Source: Mycobacterium senriense | GTDB taxonomy: Bacteria > Actinomycetota > Actinomycetes > Mycobacteriales > Mycobacteriaceae | Length of the DNA stretch: 64,000 nt | Reading direction: 5' to 3' | Assembly (NCBI RefSeq): GCF_019668465.1 | Contig: NZ_AP024828.1 | Span: forward strand, 1,612,001-1,676,000 | Part shown: piece after piece, positions 18,738 through 27,613 of the stretch | Position numbering within the stretch: position 1 is the stretch's first letter | Layout of the letters: every line of letters begins with the position of its first letter | The notes under the pieces: model-generated | What the model was told of the DNA's origin: nothing | The model's database searches: none | What the model saw: the letters and a program-made list of their open reading frames with translations, nothing else | Program-made: the position numbers and the translations under genes

Positions 18738-19550
18738 TTAACGGCTGTCGCGCCACTTGCATAGCGCTTCGGCGGCGGTCAGGTCGTAGTGCGGACCATT
18801 TACGCCGACGGTCAGCAGCGTCACGCCCAGGGCGGTGAGGCCTTCGGCGTTGGCGATCAGCCCGTCGAGGCCCTCGCCGCGGCGCACGCCGCTGTTGTTC
18901 TCGACGCCGGCCGACCTTTCGATGGTGGACGGGTCGCGCCCGACCGCGGCGCAATGTTCTTCCAGCACGGCCGCCGCCCCCGGATAGGTCTCGACGGTGG
19001 TGAAACCGTGCCAGATGTCGCCGTATTCGGCGACCATGCGCAATGTCTTCCGCGGGCCCTTGCCGCCGATGAGGATCGGGATGTCGCGGGTGGGAGCCGG
19101 GTTCAATTTAGCCAGCCGCGCGTTGATCCGGGGCAGTGCGGCCGCCAGGTCGTCAAGGCGGCTGCCGACGGTGCCGAATTCGTAGCCATACTCGTCGTAG
19201 TCCTTTTGTTTCCAACCCGAACCGATGCCGAGGATGAGCCGGCCGTCGGAAATGTGGTCGACGGTGCGGGCCATATCGGCCAGCAGCTCGGGATTGCGGT
19301 AGGAGTTGCAGGTGACCAGCGCGCCGATCTGGATGCGCGAGGTCTGCTCGGCCCAGGCCCCGAGCATCGTCCAGCATTCGAAATGCGCACCGTCGGGATC
19401 GCCGTAGAGCGGGAAGAAATGATCCCAGTTGAAGGCGATGTCGACGCCGATGTCCTCACAGCGGCGCACGGCGTCGCGCATCTGGCCGTATTGCGGAGCG
19501 TGTTGGGGCTGCAGCTGGACACCGATACGGATTCCGAACTCAGAAGTCAT
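18738..19550 (-). CDS. F420-type LLM class oxidoreductase (Rv0044c-like)
   Basis: 270 aa luciferase-like monooxygenase fold, a TIM barrel that binds FMN or, in most mycobacterial members, coenzyme F420. The sequence shows the family pattern: FNWDHFFPLYGDPDGAHFE near residue 40, RIQIGALVTCNSYRNPELLA and the GRLILGIGSGWKQKDYDEYG signature at about 105-125. The reaction is unknown. It matches Rv0044c in length and position. Confidence 0.85.
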   Translation of the reverse strand: MTSEFGIRIGVQLQPQHAPQYGQMRDAVRRCEDIGVDIAFNWDHFFPLYGDPDGAHFECWTMLGAWAEQTSRIQIGALVTCNSYRNPELLADMARTVDHISDGRLILGIGSGWKQKDYDEYGYEFGTVGSRLDDLAAALPRINARLAKLNPAPTRDIPILIGGKGPRKTLRMVAEYGDIWHGFTTVETYPGAAAVLEEHCAAVGRDPSTIERSAGVENNSGVRRGEGLDGLIANAEGLTALGVTLLTVGVNGPHYDLTAAEALCKWRDSR

Positions 19551-19565
19551 TAGCCCACCGTAGGC

Positions 19566-20492
19566 TCAGCGTGCGTCGAGCACTCCACGCAGAAGGTCGA
19601 TCAGCGCGCGTGGCTGGTCGCTTTGCACGGAATGGCCCGAATTCTCCACGACGTGCGCGGCGCGGAAATGCTTTGCGCGACGGGCCAACTCGGCCGCGTC
19701 GTCGTCGCTGACGAAGCCCGACGAGCCGCCGCGCACCAACGTCACGGGTGCGGACAAGGCGTCGACGTCGTCCCACAGGCCGGCGAAATCGGGGAAGGTA
19801 CGGATGGCGTCGTAGCGCCACGTCCACTGGCCGTTCTCCAGCTTGCGCGAGTTGTGAAACACCCCGCGGCGCAGAGCCTTCACCTCGCGGTGCGGGGCCG
19901 CCGCGACGGTCAAGTCGAGCATGGCCTGGAAGCTGGGAAATTCGCGTTCCCCGTGCATCAGAGCCACGGTGCCCTGCTGCTCCTTGGTCATCTCGGAATG
20001 CCGTTGCAGCGCCGACGGGGTGACGTCGATCAGCACCAGTTCTTTGACCAGTTCGGGTGCCACCGCGCCCAGCCGGATCGCGGTCAATCCGCCCAGCGAC
20101 ATGCCGACGACGAGGTCGGCGGACGCGGCGTGTTCGCGCAGGATCGGCAGCAAGGTGTCGGCGTTGTGCTGCGGCGAGTAGTCGCCGTCCTCGCGCCAGG
20201 CGGAGTGGCCGTGGCCGGGAAGGTCGACCGCCAGAGCGGGCTCACCGAGGCCGACGATGATGGTGTCCCAGGTGTGCGCATTCTGCCCGCCGCCGTGCAC
20301 GAACACGATTCGCGGGGGAGCGCTGCCCCAGCGCAGGGCGCTGATTTTGCTTTCGCCCGTGCCGGACTCGACGCGCTCGGCGTCGGGCAGGGGACCGGAG
20401 ACCCCGGCCTGCTCGGCGTTTTCGGACAGCAGCGAGAATTCGGACAGCCCGGCCAGTTCGTCTTCGGAAATCTCGGTCACGATCTTTGACAC
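19566..20492 (-). CDS. Alpha/beta hydrolase (Rv0045c-like esterase)
   Basis: 308 aa. The oxyanion motif is FVHGGGQNAHTWD, the nucleophile elbow GMSLG has Ser at residue 132, an acid candidate lies near VRGGSSGFVSDDDAAEL and the His in ENSGHSVQSDQP. M. tuberculosis Rv0045c is a described esterase of this fold (298 aa). Likely cytosolic ester hydrolysis; the physiological substrate is unknown. It ends 15 bp before the Rv0044c-like gene and begins 4 bp after the DUF1214-like gene, so it may be the tail of that operon. Confidence 0.85.
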   Translation of the reverse strand: MSKIVTEISEDELAGLSEFSLLSENAEQAGVSGPLPDAERVESGTGESKISALRWGSAPPRIVFVHGGGQNAHTWDTIIVGLGEPALAVDLPGHGHSAWREDGDYSPQHNADTLLPILREHAASADLVVGMSLGGLTAIRLGAVAPELVKELVLIDVTPSALQRHSEMTKEQQGTVALMHGEREFPSFQAMLDLTVAAAPHREVKALRRGVFHNSRKLENGQWTWRYDAIRTFPDFAGLWDDVDALSAPVTLVRGGSSGFVSDDDAAELARRAKHFRAAHVVENSGHSVQSDQPRALIDLLRGVLDAR

Positions 20493-20495
20493 TAG

Positions 20496-21710
20496 CTATA
20501 GGACGTACCGGCGGCGAACGCCACGGAAGCGCTGCCACATCGCGGCGGCGCGCTCCGGCGCGCTCACCATGGCGGTTTCCTCGGGCAGGGCGCCCGGCAG
20601 TGCGTCGTGCTTGACCAGCCGGGTGTCCAGCACAGCGGGCTCGCCCTCGAGCATGTGCCGGTAGGTCAGGTTGCCGCGTTCGAAGCCCTGGGTGTCCAGC
20701 CAGTTGTGCACGCTCGGATCGCGGTGAGCCATAACCAGGCGGATGCGGCCGTCGCGGTCGACCTTGGTGCGGCTCGGCGTATAGCTCACCGGGCGGTACA
20801 GGTAGTCCATGCTGTTGAAGAAGACACCCATATTGGTGAACATCCACAGCCCGTCGTGGGCGTCGAACTCGACGATCAGCGCCTCGTCGGCCGCCAGCTC
20901 CCAGTACATGTTGGCCGCGGCCCTGCCGCGTTTGTTGTCGGCGTCGGTGACGCCGACGTGCGGGAACGTGTTGGGGTGCTCGGCGTCGACGCCGCCGTAG
21001 TTGAAGGGGAATTCGGGCCAATCCGACATCAGGCCGGTGACGAAATCGCCGGCCCAGCGCATCGCGTCAACCATGTCGGTGGTGGTGGGCAACGGCTTGG
21101 GGGAGGCCATGTCGATGCGTTCGATGCGCAGCTGCGCCGGCGATTCGTCCCAGCGGTCAAACCCCTGGCGGATGAACAGTTTCCGGGACTCCGGTGTGGT
21201 GGGTAGCCAGTTCGGCCCGCGTTCGGGGCCTCCGAGGTAAAGCTCGAACCGCCCGTCTTCGCCGATGTCGAGTTGGTGGCCGACCAGGTTTGCCTCCGGT
21301 GTGTCGCCGAATGGCTCGTGCAAGACGCCCGGGCCGGGCGTGCGCCGTCCCTGCACGGTGACGTTGAAAAAGCGGGCGGTGCCGCGGGTGCCGGTGAGCC
21401 GATAGCTGGAGTGCCCGTCGATCCACGCCTGTTGATAGGTGAAGTCGGCGCAGTCCCCGCCGAGTTTGCGGGTGGGACCGCAGAAGGCATGCAGCGCCGG
21501 GTAGCCGGTGTCGCGGGTCTCGAGTGCCAGATCGAAGGCCTGGCCGAGGTTTTGGGTGAGAAATCGGTACGCATCGACGCGCTGCGATGCCTTGGCGGGG
21601 TTGGCGTCTTTGAACACCTGCCGGCCCGCGCGCTCCAGCTGGGCGCAGAATTCGGTCCACGCCGACTGCAGTGCCGCGTCGTCGGGGCCGTCGCCGAAAC
21701 CCATTGTCAT
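20496..21710 (-). CDS. DUF1214-like protein
   Basis: 404 aa, soluble, no signal peptide. The N-terminal half has a helical start (WTEFCAQLERAGRQVF), then a beta-rich domain with FCGPTRKLGGDCADFTYQQAW and RFFNVTVQGRR. The C-terminal half has MYWELAADEALIVEF and GLWMFTNMGVFFNSMDYL, similar to DUF1214 proteins found in mycobacterial catabolic clusters. No catalytic motif is certain. ATG 21710 overlaps the stop of the TIM-barrel gene upstream by 4 bp (ATGA), showing translational coupling. It belongs to the four-gene operon 24805-20496. Confidence 0.7.
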   Translation of the reverse strand: MTMGFGDGPDDAALQSAWTEFCAQLERAGRQVFKDANPAKASQRVDAYRFLTQNLGQAFDLALETRDTGYPALHAFCGPTRKLGGDCADFTYQQAWIDGHSSYRLTGTRGTARFFNVTVQGRRTPGPGVLHEPFGDTPEANLVGHQLDIGEDGRFELYLGGPERGPNWLPTTPESRKLFIRQGFDRWDESPAQLRIERIDMASPKPLPTTTDMVDAMRWAGDFVTGLMSDWPEFPFNYGGVDAEHPNTFPHVGVTDADNKRGRAAANMYWELAADEALIVEFDAHDGLWMFTNMGVFFNSMDYLYRPVSYTPSRTKVDRDGRIRLVMAHRDPSVHNWLDTQGFERGNLTYRHMLEGEPAVLDTRLVKHDALPGALPEETAMVSAPERAAAMWQRFRGVRRRYVL

Positions 21711-22510
21711 GCACCCAATCTGTTCAGCATCGCGCCCACGACATCGCAGGCGCGCCGCGCGGATTGCAGCCGGCCCTCGGCGTCGATGCGGGGGCCGATC
21801 AGTTCCAGGTCGAATCCGTGCGCGTAGCCGCCGGCCAAGGCCTGGCCGACGAACGCTTCGAGCGGGATCACGCCGTCGCCGGGCACCGCGCGACCCGGGA
21901 GCGCCCGGTCGCCCAGCACGTAATCGCTGAGCTGGATGAGCTCGGTTCGTGGCAATGCCCGCTGCACCATCGCTTCGACATCGCCTTCCGCCCAGCAGTG
22001 AAACAGCTCGATGCAGATTCCGAGTCCGCTCATCTCGGCCAGCGCGACGGTATCGCGCAGGGTATGCGCGAGATGAATGTCGGCGTAGAGGCTGGACGCG
22101 TTCTCGATCGCCAACGCCACCCCCGCCTGCCCCGCGTGCTCGACACAGGGCGCGATCAACGCGCTGAAGCGATCGGCGGCCTGCGGCCAGGTCAGTGCCC
22201 CCCGGCCGCCCGTGAGCAGGTAGACCACCCGGGCGCCGACCGCGGCCGCGGCGTCGATCACCGCCAGCAACGCGTCCCGGGCCGCGGTCCCGAATGCGTC
22301 GAGCCGGCCACCGCCGAAGATGTGGCACACCGCCTCCACGGTGTAGGTATTGCGCTGCAACAGCTTTGGAAATTGTGGGTCGAGCAGCTCGCTGTCCAAG
22401 ACGCTGAGCCGCGACACGCCGAGGGCCGCCCAATGCTGTGCCACTTCGGCCAGCGGCGCGCCGAAGAAGGTGACGTCGTGGACGGACAGGCGTTTGTGCG
22501 GCGACGTCAC
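21707..22510 (-). CDS. Xylose isomerase-like TIM-barrel protein
   Basis: 267 aa from GTG 22510. The pattern is that of AP-endonuclease/sugar-phosphate isomerase type 2 proteins: VYLLTGGRG strand, then Glu in ALAIENASSLYADIHLA, His/Glu in CIELFHCWAEGD, and Glu in FDLELIGPRID, which would form the divalent-metal site. Known relatives isomerise or epimerise sugars or keto acids; the substrate is open here. The start codon lies one base after the sulfotransferase stop and the stop overlaps the DUF1214-like gene. Confidence 0.75.
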   Translation of the reverse strand: MTSPHKRLSVHDVTFFGAPLAEVAQHWAALGVSRLSVLDSELLDPQFPKLLQRNTYTVEAVCHIFGGGRLDAFGTAARDALLAVIDAAAAVGARVVYLLTGGRGALTWPQAADRFSALIAPCVEHAGQAGVALAIENASSLYADIHLAHTLRDTVALAEMSGLGICIELFHCWAEGDVEAMVQRALPRTELIQLSDYVLGDRALPGRAVPGDGVIPLEAFVGQALAGGYAHGFDLELIGPRIDAEGRLQSARRACDVVGAMLNRLGA

Positions 22511-22511
22511 A

Positions 22512-23681
22512 TCAGCCCCGGGTTTCGATCTCGACACCGAATCGCTCACGGAATGGCCGGAATTCGGCGTGCAGCGCATCGAGGTCCTCGCCGATGTCGA
22601 TCAGCAGCCGGGTGGAGTAGCGGAACTTGCCGTACCGGTCGCCGCGGTTGTTGGCCAGGTAGTCGCGCATCGCCGATTCGGCCTCCGGCGTGAGTTTGCG
22701 TCCGGCGAACTCGTAATACCGCCGGACAGTCGCGATTTGATCGGCGACGAAGTCGGTGTAGCGGATGTGCAGGATGCGCGGATCGTCCACCATGGGGTTG
22801 CTCATGGTGTTGGCGACGCCATCGCGCGTCAACTCCAGATGCATCTTCGCCAGGGCGTGCAGGTCGACGGGACCGACCATGCCTTCGGCGATGTCGGCCA
22901 TCATCATCGTGCGTGAGGCCGCGACCTGCACCGGGTCGCGGTGCAGCCACACCAGGGTGGCGTCGGGGTAGGCGTCGAACATCTCCTTGAGGCGAAATCC
23001 GTGAAACCCCTTCAGCACCCAGTATTTCCGGGGCCGTCGGTACTGCAGTTGTTGCAGCATGGCCTTGTGCAGCCGGTACTGCGCGGCCGCGTCGGTTGCC
23101 AGGCCGCCGACCAGCGACTGCATGGGCACCCGCCACCACGCCGTCGGCGTCATCACCCGGAAGTCGAATGCCCAGGTGCGCTCGTCTTCGGGAAGGCCGT
23201 CGCCCAGCATGTCGTTGTAGGGGTGGCTGTGCAGCCATTTCGGCATCTTGGCGTTGATCTCGCGCCAATCCGCGTCGGCGCGCGCCCGGCGGTCGTCGTC
23301 GGGTGCTGCGAGCCCCGGCGGCGGGGACGGATACATCACCTCCCAGAACCGCAGCGCGCGGGCGCGCGGGTCGACGGACATCAGGGCATGCATAAGCGTT
23401 GTGCCCGAACGGGGTTCGCCGGTGACGAACATCGGCGACTCGATCACCTCAGCACCGATCGGGTAGCGGTTGCGGTCTTCGATGAGTTCAAGGCGCGACG
23501 TCAGCAGCCAGCGACACACCTGCGCGGCTTCGAAGCGGCCATCGGCATCCATGCCCAGACCGTTGAGGTGGTCGACGGCGACGGCGAAGCGTTCGGGCAG
23601 GGTGGCATCACCGTAATCGCGCAGTCCGGTCTCCGCCTCGGCGGCGGCGAGCATCTCCGCGGCGTCCAAACGTGGTGTCAC
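22512..23681 (-). CDS. Sulfotransferase family protein
   Basis: 389 aa. The 5'-phosphosulfate loop FVTGEPRSGTTLMHAL is at about residue 90, followed by a 3'-phosphate region around RDPVQVAASRTMMM. This is the Sulfotransfer_3/Stf-like family common in mycobacteria, which moves sulfate from PAPS to hydroxyl groups of lipids or small molecules. GTG 23681 is the start because it overlaps the stop of the LLM oxidoreductase gene (GTGA). It is the second gene of the operon. The acceptor is unknown. Confidence 0.85.
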   Translation of the reverse strand: MTPRLDAAEMLAAAEAETGLRDYGDATLPERFAVAVDHLNGLGMDADGRFEAAQVCRWLLTSRLELIEDRNRYPIGAEVIESPMFVTGEPRSGTTLMHALMSVDPRARALRFWEVMYPSPPPGLAAPDDDRRARADADWREINAKMPKWLHSHPYNDMLGDGLPEDERTWAFDFRVMTPTAWWRVPMQSLVGGLATDAAAQYRLHKAMLQQLQYRRPRKYWVLKGFHGFRLKEMFDAYPDATLVWLHRDPVQVAASRTMMMADIAEGMVGPVDLHALAKMHLELTRDGVANTMSNPMVDDPRILHIRYTDFVADQIATVRRYYEFAGRKLTPEAESAMRDYLANNRGDRYGKFRYSTRLLIDIGEDLDALHAEFRPFRERFGVEIETRG

Positions 23682-24805
23682 GGCAGGTCTCCGCAGAGCC
23701 GCAGCAGTTCGTCTTCGGCCGCGCGAACGTTGGCCGCCGAGGCCTGCGCGTATTTCACGCCGGCCATCGCGCCGTAGTCGAGGATCTTGGGCACGCGCAG
23801 GCCGGCGTCGACGTATGTCTTGACGATTTTGGCGACCTCTTTGGGCGTGCCGTGCGGTACGACGGCCAGCACCATCTCGGGTTGCACGTTGTCCAGAAAT
23901 TCCACGATCCGTTCCCGGGTGAGCACGGCCGGGTCGATGTCCTGGAATCCCCGCCAGCTCTCGCCCATCGGGTGTTCGAACCCGAAGTCGCGCAGCGTCT
24001 TTGCGGAGACCTGCAGCAGGAAGGCCTTGACCAGGGGAGCCTGCAGGATCTCGGCGAGGGCGGCGTCGTCCGAGCCGATCAGGCACACCTGGATGAAGCA
24101 CGGGGTGATCGCCATCGGGTCGCGCCCGGCGCGGTCTGCGGATGCCCTTACCGCGGTGAGCATCTGGGCGTAGTGCTCGGGAGTCCAGGCGCCCGCCGGC
24201 CACCACCCGTCGGCGTAGCGGCCCGCGATGTCGAGCATCCGGGGGCCGCTGGCGCCGATCCAGATCGGGGGCTGCCGGCCCTCGTAGGGTTCGGTGTCCA
24301 GGCGGGCATGATGTAGCGAATAGAACTGGCCGTCGAAGTCGACCGGGCCGTCACTGCGCCACAGCAGCTGGATCACCGCAAGCGCCTCCTCGAAACGGCT
24401 GACCGAACGCGAGAAGTCGAAGCCGTAGGGCAGCGTGTTCTCGCTCTCGCCGCTGCCCAGCCCCAGGATGAAACGCCCCTTGGCGAGGTGATCGATGGTC
24501 AGCGCCGTCTGGGCGAGCATGGCGGGATGGCGGCGCACGGTGTCGACCACGGCGCTGACCAGAGGAACCCGCTCGGTCAGCACGGCCGCCGCGGCCGCCA
24601 CCGCGAGCCCGTCCAGGTGGCGGTGCGGCGAGGGGGAAGCGGCGGCCAGGTCGGTGAATTCGGGAGTCCAGAGCGAGTCCGGCCAGAAGCTGACCATGTG
24701 ATCGGGCAGCCAGATGGAGTGGTACCGGCCGCTGTCGAGTCCGGCGAGCCCGGACAGGTCAAGGGGCAGGGTGGTGCGCAGGAACGCTGCGGGTTGAACG
24801 GTCAT
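23678..24805 (-). CDS. F420-type LLM class oxidoreductase
   Basis: 375 aa luciferase-like TIM barrel. Family marks: SIWLPDHMVSFWPDSLW near residue 30, TVRRHPAMLAQTALTIDHLAKGRFILGLGSGESEN at about 87-120, and GASGPRMLDIAGRYADGWWPAG at about 190. These resemble F420-dependent glucose-6-phosphate dehydrogenase and mer-type reductases. First gene of a four-gene operon with the sulfotransferase, TIM-barrel and DUF1214-like genes, joined by 1-4 bp overlaps or gaps. Confidence 0.85.
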   Translation of the reverse strand: MTVQPAAFLRTTLPLDLSGLAGLDSGRYHSIWLPDHMVSFWPDSLWTPEFTDLAAASPSPHRHLDGLAVAAAAAVLTERVPLVSAVVDTVRRHPAMLAQTALTIDHLAKGRFILGLGSGESENTLPYGFDFSRSVSRFEEALAVIQLLWRSDGPVDFDGQFYSLHHARLDTEPYEGRQPPIWIGASGPRMLDIAGRYADGWWPAGAWTPEHYAQMLTAVRASADRAGRDPMAITPCFIQVCLIGSDDAALAEILQAPLVKAFLLQVSAKTLRDFGFEHPMGESWRGFQDIDPAVLTRERIVEFLDNVQPEMVLAVVPHGTPKEVAKIVKTYVDAGLRVPKILDYGAMAGVKYAQASAANVRAAEDELLRLCGDLP

Positions 24806-24863
24806 CGAAACATGATGCTAAGCACCTGCACAGCATCGTGTCGATGATTTGGCGATGATGCGC

Positions 24864-24922
24864 CGAGTGTGGGCCCTCGGCAGGGGGACAGCGCCCGAAT
24901 TCGTTCCCGGGGCCCACACTCG
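24864..24922 (-). terminator. Large stem-loop after ino1
   Basis: Perfect 13-bp inverted repeat, CGAGTGTGGGCCC at 24864-24876 and GGGCCCACACTCG at 24910-24922, with a 33-nt loop. It starts 29 bp past the ino1 stop codon on the ino1 strand. There is no T tract, as is usual for mycobacterial terminators. Confidence 0.65.
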
Positions 24923-24950
24923 ACGGTAGGAGTCGGCCGAGCGTCGGGCC

Positions 24951-26048
24951 TTAGCCCGAGATGATGAACTCTTCGAGTTGGGTGCGCGCGATGTCGTCGG
25001 GCAGCTGCTGCGGTGGGCTCTTCATCAGGTACGCCGATGCCGGGATCACCGGGCCGCCGATGCCGCGGTCCTTCGCGATCTTGGCGGCGCGCACCGCGTC
25101 GATGATGACGCCCGCGGAGTTCGGGGAGTCCCAGACCTCGAGCTTGTACTCCAGGTTCAGCGGCACGTCACCGAAGGCGCGGCCTTCCAGCCGCACGTAG
25201 GCCCACTTGCGGTCGTCGAGCCAGCCGACGTGATCGGACGGGCCGATGTGTACGTCCTTGGTCTTGAACTCGCGCTGCAGGTTACTGGTGACGGCCTGCG
25301 TCTTGGAGATCTTCTTGGACTCCAAGCGCTCACGCTCGAGCATGTTGAGGAAGTCCATGTTGCCGCCGACGTTGAGCTGCATGGTGCGGTCCAGCTGCAC
25401 GCCGCGGTCCTCGAACAGCTTGGCCATCACGCGGTGAGTGATGGTCGCGCCGACCTGGCTCTTGATGTCGTCGCCCACGATCGGCACGCCGGCGTCGGCG
25501 AACTTCTTGGCCCACACCGGGTCCGAGGCGATGAATACCGGCAGCGCGTTGACGAACGCCACGCCCGCGTCGATGGCGCACTGGGCGTAGAACTTGTCGG
25601 CCTCTTCGGAGCCGACCGGCAGGTAGGAGACCAGGACGTCGACGTTGGCCTCGCGCAGCGCCTGGACCACGTCGACGGCCTCGACATCGGACACCTCGAT
25701 GGTGTCGGCGTAGTACTTGCCGATGCCGTCCAGCGTCGGGCCGCGCTGCACCGTCACGTTGGTGGGCGGTACGTCGGCGATCTTGATGGTGTTGTTCTCC
25801 GACGCGAAGATCGCCTCGGACAGGTCGAAGCCGACCTTCTTGGCGTCCACGTCGAACGCCGCGACGAACTTCACGTCGCGGACGTGGTACTGACCGAACT
25901 TCACGTGCATCAAGCCGGGCACGGTGCTGTTCGCGTCGGCGTCGTAGTAGTACTGCACGCCCTGAACCAGCGAAGACGCGCAGTTACCGACGCCGACAAT
26001 GGCGACTCGTACCTCCGTCGACGCCTGCGGCGCGTTCTGCTCACTCAT
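24951..26048 (-). CDS. ino1: myo-Inositol-1-phosphate synthase
   Basis: 365 aa (M. tuberculosis Ino1, Rv0046c, is 367). It converts glucose 6-phosphate to inositol 1-phosphate with NAD+, the first step to phosphatidylinositol, lipoarabinomannan and mycothiol. The NAD-binding motif is [16 protein letters not shown] at residue 14; further family blocks are [42 protein letters not shown] and [17 protein letters not shown] stem-loop terminator follows. The PadR gene lies upstream on the same strand with a 56-bp gap, so regulation of ino1 by or with PadR is plausible. Confidence 0.97.
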   Translation of the reverse strand: MSEQNAPQASTEVRVAIVGVGNCASSLVQGVQYYYDADANSTVPGLMHVKFGQYHVRDVKFVAAFDVDAKKVGFDLSEAIFASENNTIKIADVPPTNVTVQRGPTLDGIGKYYADTIEVSDVEAVDVVQALREANVDVLVSYLPVGSEEADKFYAQCAIDAGVAFVNALPVFIASDPVWAKKFADAGVPIVGDDIKSQVGATITHRVMAKLFEDRGVQLDRTMQLNVGGNMDFLNMLERERLESKKISKTQAVTSNLQREFKTKDVHIGPSDHVGWLDDRKWAYVRLEGRAFGDVPLNLEYKLEVWDSPNSAGVIIDAVRAAKIAKDRGIGGPVIPASAYLMKSPPQQLPDDIARTQLEEFIISG

Positions 26049-26104
26049 ATGGGCGTTCTCCTAACCTCTAACCACTGACTGGGATGCTGGGTATGTGCAG
26101 GGAT

Positions 26105-26647
26105 TTACGTTTGCTCGGAGAGGCCGGGCATAGCCCGCTCCGCAGCAATGAGCTCGTTGAGCCACTTGACTTCGCGCTCACTGGACTCGAGCCCCAATTG
26201 ATGAAGCTGACGGGTGTAGCGATCAAACGAGCTACTGGCCCGCGCCACGGCGTCGCGCAGGCCTTCCCGTCGTTCCTCGACCTGACGGCGGCGGCCTTCC
26301 AGAATGCGCATCCGCGCCTCTGCCGGAGTCCGGTTGAAGAACGCCAGGTGTACGCCGAAGCCGTCGTCGGTGTAGTTGTGCGGACCGGTGTCGGCCACCA
26401 GCTCACCGAAGCGCCGGCGGCCCTCGTCGGTCAGCTGGTAGACGCGCCGGGCCCGCCGGACCGGCGTCCCGGCCGGCGCGGCATCCTCGGCGATCAACCC
26501 TTCGGCCTGCATGCGCCGCAGGGCGGGGTAGAGCGATCCGTACGAAAACGCCCGGAACGCACCGAGGAGACCGGTCAGCCGCTTGCGCAACTCGTAGCCG
26601 TGCATGGGCGACTCGATCAGGAGACCCAGGATGGCAAGCTCCAGCAA
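26105..26647 (-). CDS. PadR family transcriptional regulator (Rv0047c-like)
   Basis: 180 aa, equal to Rv0047c. The TTG at 26647 is chosen because GGAGGT lies at 7-nt spacing and the winged helix domain begins at once (LELAILGLLIESPMHGYELR). The recognition part is SYGSLYPALRRMQAEGLI, and the C-terminal helical dimer domain is the Vir_act_alpha_C type. It lies immediately upstream of ino1 on the same strand. PadR proteins repress near genes and autoregulate; the ligand is unknown. Confidence 0.88.
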   Translation of the reverse strand: MLELAILGLLIESPMHGYELRKRLTGLLGAFRAFSYGSLYPALRRMQAEGLIAEDAAPAGTPVRRARRVYQLTDEGRRRFGELVADTGPHNYTDDGFGVHLAFFNRTPAEARMRILEGRRRQVEERREGLRDAVARASSSFDRYTRQLHQLGLESSEREVKWLNELIAAERAMPGLSEQT

Positions 26648-27178
26648 CCGAATCACCTCCCTGAAAAGATTTGCGTGGCTGGTTACGACGGTTCGACGCC
26701 TCGCGCAATCGTATCGTCTCGATATATTAGCCACAACACCACTGACTGTTGGTTTGCCGTTCGTCACAGTGCACGGGTGTGAAACGAGCCGGAGGACCGG
26801 GCTTTACGTGGGCAGACTCATCTGCGAGAGCCCACCCGGTGTGGTCGGGTCGGTCGGGCTCGACGATCGAGTACGTGGTTTTGGCGCGGCTGGTCCGCAA
26901 GGTCGGTGAGCGCGGGCGCGCTCACCTGGCGCGACCAATCGATATGGGCCGCCGCCACACCGGCCTCATGGGCACCGAGATGGCACCCATGGGTGACTCC
27001 AAAACGTGCTAGCGCCGGCGCTATCGCACTTCGAAAAGACCATGCACTCCCGGAGCCGGGACTGCAGGGGCGGCAGTGACGCGCGCGAGCCCACAGATAC
27101 CGTCGTCGAACGCCCGGCACGGACCGCCGCGGTTCGGTTGCGTATCACTGGTCGGGATGGCGACGTACTCTGGTGGGC
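26648..27178. other. Intergenic region without a convincing gene
   Basis: About 530 bp between the divergent PadR and Rv0049-like genes. In M. tuberculosis this interval holds Rv0048c; no frame here resembles a 289-aa membrane protein. The left part is A/T-richer and should hold the PadR promoter. TACTCT at 27166-27171 is a likely -10 for the Rv0049-like gene. I see nothing else. Confidence 0.5.
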
Positions 27179-27613
27179 GTGCGACTGCAGCGACAAGTGG
27201 TGGACTACGCGCTCCGACGGCGCTCACTGCTGGCCCAGGTGTACTCGGGCCGCACCGGTGTGTCCGAGGTTTGTGACGCGAACCCGTATCTGCTGCGCGC
27301 CGCCAAGTTTCACGGGAAACCCAGTCAGGTCATGTGCCCGATCTGCCGCAAGGAGCAGCTGACGCTGGTGTCGTGGGTGTTCGGCGAGCACCTCGGTGCG
27401 GTGTCGGGCTCGGCGCGCACGGCCGAAGAATTGGTGATGCTGGCCACCCGCTTCGAGGAGTTCGCCGTCCACGTGGTGGAGGTGTGCCGGACCTGCAGCT
27501 GGAACCATCTCGTCAAGTCCTATGTGCTCGGCGCGGCGCGCACGGCACCTCCTCCCAGGGGGACCGGACGCACGCGGACGGCGCGCAACAACGCTCGCAC
27601 GGCCATTGAATAA
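27179..27613 (+). CDS. DUF5318 family zinc-ribbon protein (Rv0049-like)
   Basis: 144 aa. Two Cys pairs, CPIC at about residue 54 and CRTC at about residue 103, make a probable zinc ribbon. The C-terminal tail is Arg/Pro-rich. It is nearly collinear with Rv0049 as I recall it. GTG 27179 is preceded by TACTCT seven bases away, consistent with leaderless transcription; GTG 27173 two codons earlier is the alternative. The function is unknown. It overlaps the presumed start of ponA1 and is probably co-transcribed with it. Confidence 0.82.
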   Translation: MRLQRQVVDYALRRRSLLAQVYSGRTGVSEVCDANPYLLRAAKFHGKPSQVMCPICRKEQLTLVSWVFGEHLGAVSGSARTAEELVMLATRFEEFAVHVVEVCRTCSWNHLVKSYVLGAARTAPPPRGTGRTRTARNNARTAIE

